A program made the position numbers and the translations under genes. Below, in pieces: positions 48,558-58,037 of a stretch of DNA of 64,000 nucleotides. The DNA lies in the NCBI GenBank assembly GCA_964633205.1, contig CAZWFN010000004.1, positions 28,718-92,717 of the forward strand, given 5' to 3'. This DNA is from CAYVQE01 sp964633205. GTDB taxonomy: Bacteria > Myxococcota > B64-G9. A model generated the notes under the pieces. That model had not been told where the DNA came from. It searched no databases and was given only the letters and a program-made list of their open reading frames with translations. Every line of letters starts with the position of its first letter. The stretch's first letter is position 1.

Positions 48558-48980
48558 ATGAAGCATGGAATGACGTTCGGGCTGGTCGTGGCCCTGCTGG
48601 CGCTGCTTGGCCCGTCGCAGTCGGCCCGGGCCGATGAGCCCGCAGTGCAAGATGGCGAACCGAGCGCGGTCCGCCAGCGGGAGGGTGGTTCCGGCGAGCG
48701 GGGAGATCGGAAGGGCGCGGCGGACCGGACGGACCGGACGGACAAGACCGATCAGGCGAAGAAGGCTGACAAGACGGCGGATGCTGACGAGACGGAGAAG
48801 GCCGACCGGACGAGCGATGCCGAGTCGCGTTTCGTCGACCGCGACGGCGACGGCATCCAGGACGGCCAGGAACACCGTTTTCGGGGCCGCCACCGGCGGC
48901 GGGCGGCCACTGCGGACGACCGCGGCCGGCGACGCCATCGCGGCCGCAAATCTTCCGGGGGGCCCGGGAGGGGGCGGTGA
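48558..48980 (+). CDS. Small exported charged protein with one EF-hand-like loop
   Basis: About 140 residues. The ATG at 48558 gives a good signal peptide (MKHGMTFGLVVALLALLG, cut near ARADE); in-frame ATGs at 48540 and 48549 are alternatives. The mature part is a run of Thr/Asp/Lys/Glu repeats (DRTDRTDKTDQAKKADKTA), one loop DRDGDGIQDGQEH, and an Arg-rich end (RGRHRRRAATADDRGRRRHR). It resembles the preceding protein in plan (signal, charged low-complexity, DxDGDG loop, basic tail), so the two are probably related. Its stop overlaps the start of the barrel gene by four bases (GTGA). Confidence 0.7.
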   Translation: MKHGMTFGLVVALLALLGPSQSARADEPAVQDGEPSAVRQREGGSGERGDRKGAADRTDRTDKTDQAKKADKTADADETEKADRTSDAESRFVDRDGDGIQDGQEHRFRGRHRRRAATADDRGRRRHRGRKSSGGPGRGR

Positions 48981-50089
48981 GTCGGCACCCCATACCGGTG
49001 ATCGGCCTGCTGGTCTTGATGGCCTGGACCACATCGGCCGGCGCGGATGATGTGGTGGCCGAGATCGATCTGCGCTCGGTGGCCACCTCGAACACGTTCC
49101 TCGACAAGTCGAACGAGTGGGATCTGGCGCTCAAGCCCGCGGCCGAGGTGGGTTACGACTTCGGCAGCTTCTGGTCGGTCGGTTACAACGGGGCCCTGGC
49201 TGCCTATACCCGACACACCGAGTTGCTGTCGCACTGGCATGAGCTCTATCTGTTCGCAAACCCGGCCTGGGGGGACGAAGGCCAGAACGAGCTGGTGGTC
49301 GAGGCCACTCTGGAGACGTTGCGCAACCGCGATCAGTACGCGGCGCTCAACATGCTCCAACCCATGCTGCAGGCCAAGCTGATTTTGGAGCCCCGCGATT
49401 GGCTGCGCTGGCGGGTTTCGGCTCGCGGAGTCCACCGCTGGTACTATGAGGACGAGCAATCGAGCTCCTTCGACGCCTGGGCCGCCACTCGGCTGACCTT
49501 TACCCTGCCGTCGCGCACCACCATCAGCCCGCGGCTGGCCTATGGCCACCGCTGGTATACCGCCGCTGGGAGCAGCAGCGGCAGATCCGGTTCCACCGAC
49601 CAGCGCGACCAGCAGCTCGAGGCGGGCCTTCATCTCAGCCAGGCGTTGTGGCGGCGAGCCGGGTTGAGGCTGGATTACGCCTACCTGCTGGCGCTGGGCG
49701 ACAGCGGTATTCTGCAGCGCAAGCTGACCGACGCCCAGTTCGCTTACCTGGGTGAGGCCTTTTTGTTCTCCGGCCACCGGGCGCTGGTGGGTCTCAAACA
49801 GCTGCTCGGTGAGGGCATGGTGGCAGACATCTCCGTGCACCTGGTGGAACGGGACTTCGCCGGCTGGCCGGCAGTGGACTCCAGCGGCAGGTTGTTGGCT
49901 GACGACCGCCGCGATCTGCGTCTCGGACCGCGCTTGACCTTCGGCTATGCCTGGCGATCGGGGACGGAGGATTGCCTGCCCTCGGTCAATCTCGATGTGG
50001 CCTATCAATACCTGCGCCAGTGGTCCAACTCCGACTGGTACGATACCGATGTCCATCTCGTTGGGCTGTCGCTCTGGGGAACCTGGTAG
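48977..50089 (+). CDS. Outer-membrane beta-barrel protein of the sigma54 operon
   Basis: A 370-residue protein with a GTG start coupled to the upstream stop. The signal peptide ends near TSAGADD. The rest is made of alternating strands (VGYDFGSFWSVGYNGALAAY, LRLDYAYLLALGDSG, VNLDVAYQYLRQW), and it ends LVGLSLWGTW with a terminal aromatic, as expected for a barrel. It resembles surface-lipid or alginate-export-like barrels only in general plan; no family is claimed. It is made together with two exported charged proteins, so export or anchoring of these across the outer membrane is plausible. Confidence 0.75.
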   Translation: MSRHPIPVIGLLVLMAWTTSAGADDVVAEIDLRSVATSNTFLDKSNEWDLALKPAAEVGYDFGSFWSVGYNGALAAYTRHTELLSHWHELYLFANPAWGDEGQNELVVEATLETLRNRDQYAALNMLQPMLQAKLILEPRDWLRWRVSARGVHRWYYEDEQSSSFDAWAATRLTFTLPSRTTISPRLAYGHRWYTAAGSSSGRSGSTDQRDQQLEAGLHLSQALWRRAGLRLDYAYLLALGDSGILQRKLTDAQFAYLGEAFLFSGHRALVGLKQLLGEGMVADISVHLVERDFAGWPAVDSSGRLLADDRRDLRLGPRLTFGYAWRSGTEDCLPSVNLDVAYQYLRQWSNSDWYDTDVHLVGLSLWGTW

Positions 50090-50107
50090 ACAGCAGGGGA
50101 GGATGTC

Positions 50108-51475
50108 ATGCGTTCGAACCGAGGACCGATATTCCTGTTCGGATTGGCCAGCTTGTGGATAGCAGCCGCTGGCTGTAGCTCCGGCTCGACCAATCCGACC
50201 GATGGGGGCGAAGATCCCGCTGACGGTGTATCGGACGGCCTCGCGGGCGACGAGGATCCAGCTGGCGATGAGGATCCCGGCGGCGACGGCGATTGTCTAG
50301 CGGATGGACAGCCCTGCACCGCGGCCGAGCAGTGCTGCAGCGGCATCTGCTACAAGGACACCTGCGGCGCCTGCAAGCCACTGGATGACGACTGCTCCAC
50401 CTCGTCGGAGTGCTGCTCGGGTCGCTGTGAAGCCGGTCCAGACGGAGAGCCGGTGTGCGTCTTGGGCGGCGCCTGCGCCGGAATTGGCGACGACTGTGCC
50501 ATGGCCATCGACTGCTGCAGCCTGCACTGCGTCGACGGGCTCTGCGCCGCAGGAGAGGCCTGCGCCACGGCCGGCGAGGATTGTCTTTTAGACATCGACT
50601 GTTGCAGCCACCGCTGCAGCGACGGCAGCTGTGACTCGGCCGCCGCCGAGTGCGTGCCGCTCGGCGAGCTATGCGGTGGCGATGACTCGGTCTGCTGCTC
50701 GGGCAACTGCGACCAGTTCGACCAGTCGTTCCGCTGCACGCAAAACGCGGTCTGCCGCGGCGAAGGAGATCTGTGCGACGAGGACGGCGACTGTTGCTCC
50801 GGGCTGTGCGGCGCCGACGGCCACTGTCCGGTGTTGTCGGAGTGTCAGACCGTGGGCGAGCCGTGCACCGGCTTTCACGAGTGCTGCTCCGGGGTATGCG
50901 CCGATCCGGGCACCGGCACCCGGGTCTGCCAGTATCCTTCCGGGTGCCGGTCCATCGGCGAGATCTGTCTGGAGGATGCCGACTGCTGCGGCGGGCTGTG
51001 TCAGCCCGCTGGCGGCGACGGCCTGCAACGCTGCGAGAAGCCGGCCAATCCCGGCTGCTTGCCGTCCGGTGAGGTTTGTGGTGGTTCGGCATACGGCAAC
51101 TCCAACAACTGCTGCCCGCCGGGGCCGGAAGGCGGGGCGCAACTGTGTCTAGCGACCGAAATCGGCATCACCCGATGCTGGGGCGAGGGCTCGCAGGATA
51201 GCTGCATCCCGGATGGAGAGCCCTGCACCTTTTCCGATGAGTGCTGTGGCGGCTTCTGTCTGCCCGACGCGCAAGGCGACCTGGTCTGTGGTGCAGAGTG
51301 CATTTCGGCCGGCGGCATTTGCACCACCCACGCGGACTGCTGCGATGACCTGATCTGCACCGATGGGGTCTGCAGCGAAAACCCTTACGGCTGCGTACCG
51401 GTCGGCGGGGACTGCCAGGACCCCGATGACTGCTGCAGCAGCATTTGCGAAGGAGGCACCTGTATCGTCGGCTGA
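50108..51475 (+). CDS. Cys-rich lipoprotein with 12 CC repeats
   Basis: A 455-residue protein with GGGGAGGA before the ATG. The lipoprotein signal ends at C23 (IAAAGC). An Asp/Gly/Pro-rich spacer (GDEDPAGDEDPGGDGD) is followed by repeats of about 30 residues with the pattern GxxCxxxxxCCSGxCxxGxC. Twelve double-Cys motifs can be counted (QCCSGIC, ECCSGRC, DCCSLHC and so on to DCCSSIC). The spacing looks like knottin or Dickkopf-type disulfide folds. Such proteins need oxidative folding in the periplasm or outside the cell. It is the last gene of the sigma54 operon, 18 bases after the barrel. Confidence 0.8.
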   Translation: MRSNRGPIFLFGLASLWIAAAGCSSGSTNPTDGGEDPADGVSDGLAGDEDPAGDEDPGGDGDCLADGQPCTAAEQCCSGICYKDTCGACKPLDDDCSTSSECCSGRCEAGPDGEPVCVLGGACAGIGDDCAMAIDCCSLHCVDGLCAAGEACATAGEDCLLDIDCCSHRCSDGSCDSAAAECVPLGELCGGDDSVCCSGNCDQFDQSFRCTQNAVCRGEGDLCDEDGDCCSGLCGADGHCPVLSECQTVGEPCTGFHECCSGVCADPGTGTRVCQYPSGCRSIGEICLEDADCCGGLCQPAGGDGLQRCEKPANPGCLPSGEVCGGSAYGNSNNCCPPGPEGGAQLCLATEIGITRCWGEGSQDSCIPDGEPCTFSDECCGGFCLPDAQGDLVCGAECISAGGICTTHADCCDDLICTDGVCSENPYGCVPVGGDCQDPDDCCSSICEGGTCIVG

Positions 51476-51547
51476 GCAGTCGCGCCGGGGACCAGCCGTA
51501 CCCGAGCCCGTGTCTTTTTTTCTGCTGCTGTTGCCGCAGCCAGAAAT

Positions 51548-51577
51548 TTGACAAGGTATGCCCATGTAGGATAAAGT
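51548..51577 (+). promoter_or_regulatory. Sigma70-type promoter of the PilZ gene
   Basis: Perfect TTGACA (51548-51553), an 18-base spacer and TAAAGT (51572-51577), 33 bases before the ATG at 51611. Confidence 0.65.
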
Positions 51578-51610
51578 GGTCATGTGTCTCACCCGAGAGG
51601 AGGCCAGACC

Positions 51611-51958
51611 ATGCAGACGGAAAATTTGGACCGTAGGGTGGAAAATCGCAGGGCGCTGGATATCTACATGAACAAGCTGATCGGTGACGAGCCTTACATG
51701 GTACGAGCGGCCGATATTTCCACGACCGGCATCTACCTGCACAAACTGATCGAACCCGACCTGCCCGAGGGCACCTCGGTCAGCCTGGAGTTCCAGCTGC
51801 CCAATTCGAACGAGGTCATCTGGGCTCGCGGCGCGGTCATGCGCGATGGCCAGCGCTGGGGGGCCGAGGGAGCGGGCATCTGGTTTACCATTCTGCCGCA
51901 GGCCTACAGGCGTCTGATCGAGGACTATGTCGCCACGGGTTGCCGGCTAGCCGCCTGA
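51611..51958 (+). CDS. PilZ-domain c-di-GMP-binding protein
   Basis: A 115-residue single-domain protein. The ATG at 51611 has AGAGGAGG upstream. The c-di-GMP-binding motifs are both present: RxxxR at R9-R13 (RRVENRR) and DxSxxG at 35-40 (DISTTG). Barrel strands follow (VSLEFQLPNSNEVIWARGAV, GAGIWFTIL). This is the form common in myxobacteria. With the GEMM riboswitch it is direct evidence for c-di-GMP signalling in this genome. It is monocistronic or is followed by the radical SAM gene after 164 bases. Confidence 0.88.
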   Translation: MQTENLDRRVENRRALDIYMNKLIGDEPYMVRAADISTTGIYLHKLIEPDLPEGTSVSLEFQLPNSNEVIWARGAVMRDGQRWGAEGAGIWFTILPQAYRRLIEDYVATGCRLAA

Positions 51959-52122
51959 TTTCTTTCCCGGTCCTGCGCCGCCGCCACCGGCGCCAACGGG
52001 TATCCGTCCCCATCCCGCCACCTCACCATCGGTTCTCCGTCCCCCAGCTCGGAGCGGGCAAGAGCTCGGGGCGGGCAAGACGCTCGCTCCGGGTGGTGGG
52101 ATCGGGTAGAGTGGGCGGCGCT

Positions 52123-53814
52123 ATGGCTGGAGTGGGCGGACCTTCCGAGAACAGTGCCGGCGAGTTGCTCGACCGCGAGCAGACCGCTGGTGAGCGACGT
52201 TGCTGGGTGCGGCTGACCCGGGTGTGCAACAACCGCTGCCTGTTCTGTCACGACTCGGTGCTGCACGACGGCAGCCGCTCGCCGGTCGACCAGCTCGAGG
52301 CCGAGATCCGCAGCGGCCGGGGCGCTGGTGCCGAGCGGCTGATCCTGTCCGGCGGCGAGCCCAGCCTGCACCCGAGCTTCATCGATCTGATCGCTTACGG
52401 CCGCGCCCGCGGCTACAGCTGGATTCAGGCGGTGAGCAACGGCCGCATGTTCGCCTACCCGGGCTTCGTCCAGCGCTGTCTGGCCGCTGGCCTGGACGAG
52501 GTGACCCTGTCGCTGCACGGCCACACGCCGGCGCTGCACGATCGGCTGGTCGGCGTGCCGGGCGCCTTCGCCCAGAGCCTGCGCGGGCTGGATCAGCTGC
52601 TGGCCGCCGGGCTGGTGGTCAGCGTCGACGTGGTGCTGACCGCCCTGAACCTGCCCGAGCTGCCGGAGTTGCTCGAGTTCTACCTGGAGCGCGGGGTACG
52701 CGAGTTCGATCTGCTGTGGCTGGTGCCCTTCGGTCGCGCCTGGCAGGACCGCCAGCGCTTGTTCGTACCGCCCGCCACCTCGCTGCAGCCGTTGCGCCGC
52801 GCCATGGACCTGGCCCGCGGCCGCGGCGCGGTGGTCTGGACCAACCGCCTGCCGCCGCGGCTGCTCGAGGGCCACGAGACGCTGATCCAGGATCCGCACA
52901 AGATCCACGACGAGGTGCGCGGCCGAAGGCCCGAGCTGCAGGCCAGCCTGGACGCCGGCCAGCCGATGCTCTGCTTCGATCCGGAGCGCTGCCCGCAGTG
53001 CTTCATGGAGGGCTTCTGCCAGGCGCTCCAGGCGCTGCAGCAAGGTCTGGCCCGCGGTCGGCTGGTTTGCCTGGAGCTGGAGCCGGAAGGCGCCCAGCCC
53101 TTGCCGGCCGGGTTGCACATCGAGCAGCTGCGGCTGCATAGCGGCGACCCGCCGGCGGCCGCGGCCTGGGTCCGCTCGCTCGACAACCCACCGCACGAGG
53201 TGGTGCTGGAACTCGATCGGGGGCGGAGCCCCCACCCGGCAGAGCTGGACTGGGGACGGAGGACCCGGCTGCTGCGCGTGGCCAGCCGCCACCCGGGTTG
53301 CCTGGAGGCGCTGCTGGACCAGCCGGGGCTGGCGCTGGAGATCGTGCTGGATGCGACCAGCGCCGACTGGATCGCCCGGCGCGCCGAGCGGCTGCGCCGG
53401 CAGGCCGATCGCCTGTCCGTCTCGCTGCGCTGCTTCGACTCCCTGCGCCAGACCGCGGCCGAGGGCGTGGAGCCGGCCGCGGCCCTGGCGCCGCTGGCCG
53501 GCGCGCCCATCGGGCTGGGCGATCTGCCGCACTGCGCGCTGGCCGCGGGTCGACCGCAGGTGGTGGACCGCTGCCCGCCAGCGGCCGTGCTGGACGCCAC
53601 CGGCGCCATCGACCTCGATCGCTTCACCGAGGCCTACATCCGCACCGGCTACCGCGTCTGGTCGGCGGCCTGTAGCACCTGCCCGCTGCGGGCCGGCTGT
53701 CCTGGAATGCCGATCCAGCACACCCGCCTGTTCGGCCTGGGCCGACTGCAGCCACCGGGCGCTCAGGCCGGCCGTCCGGACGCGGATCACGTTGACTCCA
53801 AACCGGAAATCTGA
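52123..53814 (+). CDS. Radical SAM protein with C-terminal Cys clusters
   Basis: A 563-residue protein. The ATG at 52123 is chosen because the frame before it is low-quality leader that overlaps the PilZ gene. The iron-sulfur motif is C35-x3-C39-x2-C42 (CNNRCLFC), followed by LILSGGEPSLHPSF (SAM-binding GGE) and EVTLSLHGHTPALHDRL. Two further Cys groups look like SPASM/twitch auxiliary-cluster sites: CFDPERCPQCFMEGFC (near 285-300) and CSTCPLRAGC (near 520-530). The family modifies peptides or cofactors. No precursor peptide gene was recognised beside it, so the substrate is unknown. Confidence 0.85.
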   Translation: MAGVGGPSENSAGELLDREQTAGERRCWVRLTRVCNNRCLFCHDSVLHDGSRSPVDQLEAEIRSGRGAGAERLILSGGEPSLHPSFIDLIAYGRARGYSWIQAVSNGRMFAYPGFVQRCLAAGLDEVTLSLHGHTPALHDRLVGVPGAFAQSLRGLDQLLAAGLVVSVDVVLTALNLPELPELLEFYLERGVREFDLLWLVPFGRAWQDRQRLFVPPATSLQPLRRAMDLARGRGAVVWTNRLPPRLLEGHETLIQDPHKIHDEVRGRRPELQASLDAGQPMLCFDPERCPQCFMEGFCQALQALQQGLARGRLVCLELEPEGAQPLPAGLHIEQLRLHSGDPPAAAAWVRSLDNPPHEVVLELDRGRSPHPAELDWGRRTRLLRVASRHPGCLEALLDQPGLALEIVLDATSADWIARRAERLRRQADRLSVSLRCFDSLRQTAAEGVEPAAALAPLAGAPIGLGDLPHCALAAGRPQVVDRCPPAAVLDATGAIDLDRFTEAYIRTGYRVWSAACSTCPLRAGCPGMPIQHTRLFGLGRLQPPGAQAGRPDADHVDSKPEI

Positions 53815-53820
53815 TACTCC
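53792..53820 (+). promoter_or_regulatory. Candidate promoter of the acyl-CoA mutase operon
   Basis: TTGACT (53792-53797), a 17-base spacer and TACTCC (53815-53820), 66 bases before the ATG at 53886. The -35 box lies in the end of the radical SAM gene. Confidence 0.55.
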
Positions 53821-53885
53821 GCCTCATCGTGAACCCCGTTTGAGCACCACCGCCTACGGCGCGGTGCCGATCCCGGAGCGCGAGC

Positions 53886-54203
53886 ATGGAAATAGAGAAA
53901 CTGGGTGTCATCGGGGCGGGCCAGATGGGCGCTGGCATCGCCCAGGTGGCGGCCATGGCCGGCATCGAGTTCGTCATCGAGGCGGCCACCGAGCGCGAGG
54001 ACCGCAAGCTCGAGCTGTTCGCCAAGCTCGACAGGGTGGTGGAGAAGAAGGATGTGCTGGCCACCTGCCTGGCCATCATGGAGGTACTGCACCAGAGCCA
54101 CGGTGACAAGTGCCGGCCCTGCCCGCTGCTGCGCCAATACGTCGACGCCGGTTGGCTCGGCCGCAAGGCCAAGCGCGGTTTTTTCGACTACCGCAAAAAG
54201 TGA
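53886..54203 (+). CDS. 3-hydroxyacyl-CoA dehydrogenase remnant with two in-frame internal deletions
   Basis: A 105-residue open frame that reads like 3-hydroxybutyryl-CoA dehydrogenase (about 280 residues) with the middle removed twice. Residues 1-27 are the NAD-binding start (LGVIGAGQMGAGIAQVAAMAG). They join directly to EFVIEAATEREDRKLELFAK, which normally lies some 55 residues later. After VLATC the sequence jumps to the extreme C-terminus (IMEVLHQSHGDKCRPCPLLR, then VDAGWLGRKAKRGFFDY). The catalytic His and the substrate domain are missing, so it cannot be an active dehydrogenase. Both joins keep the frame. It could be a pseudogene, a retained mini-protein or an assembly artefact. It lies 7 bases before the acyl-CoA dehydrogenase. 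Confidence 0.75.
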   Translation: MEIEKLGVIGAGQMGAGIAQVAAMAGIEFVIEAATEREDRKLELFAKLDRVVEKKDVLATCLAIMEVLHQSHGDKCRPCPLLRQYVDAGWLGRKAKRGFFDYRKK

Positions 54204-54210
54204 GCCCGCG

Positions 54211-55353
54211 ATGCAGTTCGAACCGACCGAGACCCAGCAGCTGATCCGCCAGACCGCCCGCGACTTCGCCGCCAAGGAGCTCGCGCCCGACGCCGGCGAG
54301 CGCGAGCGCTCCGGCGAGTTCCCCTTCGCCGTGTTGAAGAAAATGGCCGAGCTGGGCCTGATGGGCGTCAACGTACCCGAGCGCTGGGGCGGGGTGGAGG
54401 CCGGGGTGGTGGCCTACGCGCTGGCCATGATGGAGATCGCCCGCGGCTGCGCCTCGACCGCGGTGACCATGTCGGTGACCAACATGGTGGCCGAGGTCAT
54501 CTGCCGCTTCGGCAGCGAGGAGCAGATCGCCCGCCACGTACCGGCGATCACCAGCGGCGCGTACCCCGCCGGCGCCTTCGCCCTGACCGAACCCGGCTGC
54601 GGCTCGGACGCCGCCTCGCTGCGCACCAGCGCCGAGCGCACCGATGGCGGCTGGCTGGTCAATGGCACCAAGCAGTTCATCACCTCGGGCGAGCACGCCG
54701 GGGTCAGCGTGCTGTGGGCCCGCAGCGGCGGGCCGGGCGCCGGCGGCATCTCCTGCTTCCTGGTCACCCCGGACACGCCAGGGCTGGAGTTCGGCCCCGA
54801 GGAGCGCAAGATGGGCCTGCGCGCCTCGAACACCGTGTCGCTGATCTTCGAAGACGCCCTGCTGCCGGCCGACGCCCTGCTGGGCGAGGAGGGCCGCGGC
54901 TTCCCGGTGGCCATGATGGCGCTGGACGGCGGCCGCATCGGCATCGCCTCGCAGGCCATCGGCCTGGCCCAGGCGGCGCTGGACGCCGCGCTGGCATACT
55001 CCAAGGAACGCCAGACCTTCGGCAAGCCCATCTGCGACCACCAGGCCATCCAGTGGATGCTGGCCGACAGCGCCACCGAGCTGGAGGCGGCGCGGCTGCT
55101 GACGCTGCAGGCGGCGGCGCTCAAGGAGCGCGGCGGGGTGGCCTTCACCAAGCAGGCCTCGATGGCCAAGGTCTTCGCCACCGAGGCGGCCAATCGCATC
55201 TGCGCCCGGGCCTTCCAGATCCACGGCGGCTACGGCTACATCGAGGAGTACCCGGTCGAACGGCTGCTGCGCGACGCCCGGGTGACCACCATCTACGAGG
55301 GCACCAGCGAGATCCAGCGGCTGGTCATCGCGCGCCTGCTGCTGCAGGATTGA
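54211..55353 (+). CDS. Acyl-CoA dehydrogenase, short-chain type
   Basis: A 380-residue FAD enzyme of full family length. Signatures are FALTEPGCGSDAASLRT and RQTFGKPICDHQAIQWMLAD, and near the end QIHGGYGYIEEYPVERLLRD with the catalytic-base region TTIYEGTSEIQ (Glu in YEGTSE). The family forms the 2,3-double bond of acyl-CoA and passes electrons to electron-transfer flavoprotein. Together with a mutase of isobutyryl-CoA type, butyryl-CoA or isobutyryl-CoA is the likely substrate; this is inference from context. It lies three bases before the adenosyltransferase gene. Confidence 0.9.
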   Translation: MQFEPTETQQLIRQTARDFAAKELAPDAGERERSGEFPFAVLKKMAELGLMGVNVPERWGGVEAGVVAYALAMMEIARGCASTAVTMSVTNMVAEVICRFGSEEQIARHVPAITSGAYPAGAFALTEPGCGSDAASLRTSAERTDGGWLVNGTKQFITSGEHAGVSVLWARSGGPGAGGISCFLVTPDTPGLEFGPEERKMGLRASNTVSLIFEDALLPADALLGEEGRGFPVAMMALDGGRIGIASQAIGLAQAALDAALAYSKERQTFGKPICDHQAIQWMLADSATELEAARLLTLQAAALKERGGVAFTKQASMAKVFATEAANRICARAFQIHGGYGYIEEYPVERLLRDARVTTIYEGTSEIQRLVIARLLLQD

Positions 55354-55356
55354 GCC

Positions 55357-55899
55357 ATGGCCGAGGATCACAAGCTCGCCCGCGGCTACGTGCAGGTCTA
55401 CACCGGCGACGGCAAGGGCAAGACCACCGCCGCGCTGGGTCAGGCGCTGCGTGCGGTGGGCCACAACTGCCGGGTCTTCATGATCCTGTTCATGAAGGGC
55501 AACATCGAATACGGCGAGCTGGAGACCGCCCGCCGGCTGGCGCAGTTCATGGAGCTGCGCGAGATGGGCCGCGAGAGCTTCGTCTCCAAGGACAACCCCG
55601 AGGCGATCGACATCGAGTGGGCCCGCGACGGGCTGCGCCTGGCGCGCAAGGTGATCGAGGCCGGCCAGCACGATCTGGTCATCCTGGACGAGATCAACGT
55701 GGCCGTCGACTTCCGGCTGCTGCCGCTGGAAGAGGTCCTGGCGTTGCTGCGCGACAAACCCGACCACGTCGAGCTGATCCTGACCGGGCGCTACGCCCAT
55801 CCGGATATCATCGAATCCGCCGACCTGGTGACCGAGATGCGCAATATCAAGCATTACTACGATCGCGGCATCGAGGCCCGCGTCGGCATCGAGCGATAG
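55357..55899 (+). CDS. cobO: Cob(I)alamin / cob(I)yrinic acid a,c-diamide adenosyltransferase, CobA/CobO type
   Basis: A 180-residue protein with the P-loop GDGKGKTT (17-24) and the family phrases FMKGNIEYGELE, HDLVILDEINVAVDF and ELILTGRYAHPDIIE. It transfers the adenosyl group from ATP to cob(I)alamin and so makes coenzyme B12 for the mutase encoded next to it. Position between acyl-CoA dehydrogenase and mutase (gaps of 3 and 10 bases) indicates that its role here is to load or repair the mutase cofactor. Confidence 0.92.
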   Translation: MAEDHKLARGYVQVYTGDGKGKTTAALGQALRAVGHNCRVFMILFMKGNIEYGELETARRLAQFMELREMGRESFVSKDNPEAIDIEWARDGLRLARKVIEAGQHDLVILDEINVAVDFRLLPLEEVLALLRDKPDHVELILTGRYAHPDIIESADLVTEMRNIKHYYDRGIEARVGIER

Positions 55900-55909
55900 G
55901 AAGACCGTC

Positions 55910-57588
<1,679 letters not shown>

Positions 57589-57628
57589 GGGCAGCCGGCA
57601 ACCTCTGAATACGAGGAGCGAGGAAACG

Positions 57629-58033
57629 ATGGCGGAAGAACGCAAGCTGCGGATTCTGGTGGCCAAGCCCGGCCTGGACGGGCACGACCGGGGGGCCAAG
57701 GTGGTGGCCCGCTCGCTGCGGGACGCGGGCATGGAGGTGATCTACACCGGGCTGCACCAGACGCCTGACATGATCGTGGCCAGCGCGGTGCAGGAGGATG
57801 TGGACGCGATCGGCATGAGCATCATGAGCGGCGCCCACCTGACGCTGATGCCGGCGGTGGTCAAGGGCCTGGCCGAGAAGAAAGCCTCTGACATCGTGGT
57901 CTTCGGCGGCGGGATCATCCCGGACGACGACATTCCGGAGCTCGAGCGCGAGGGCGTCAAGGGCATCTTCACCCCGGGCACCTCCACCGAGCAGATCGTC
58001 GACTGGGTCCGCCAGAACGTCTCGCCGAGATAA
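57629..58033 (+). CDS. B12-binding small subunit of the acyl-CoA mutase
   Basis: A 134-residue cobalamin-binding domain. The lower-ligand motif DxHxxG is D17-G-H19-D-R-G22 (KPGLDGHDRGAKVVARSL). Other B12-fold signatures are SIMSGAHLTLMPAV and VFGGGIIPDDDI. It completes the mutase whose large subunit ends 40 bases upstream. Split subunits of this kind occur in archaeal-type methylmalonyl-CoA mutases and in isobutyryl-CoA mutase (IcmA/IcmB). It is followed four bases later by an unusual repeat protein. Confidence 0.93.
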   Translation: MAEERKLRILVAKPGLDGHDRGAKVVARSLRDAGMEVIYTGLHQTPDMIVASAVQEDVDAIGMSIMSGAHLTLMPAVVKGLAEKKASDIVVFGGGIIPDDDIPELEREGVKGIFTPGTSTEQIVDWVRQNVSPR

Positions 58034-58037
58034 GCAA

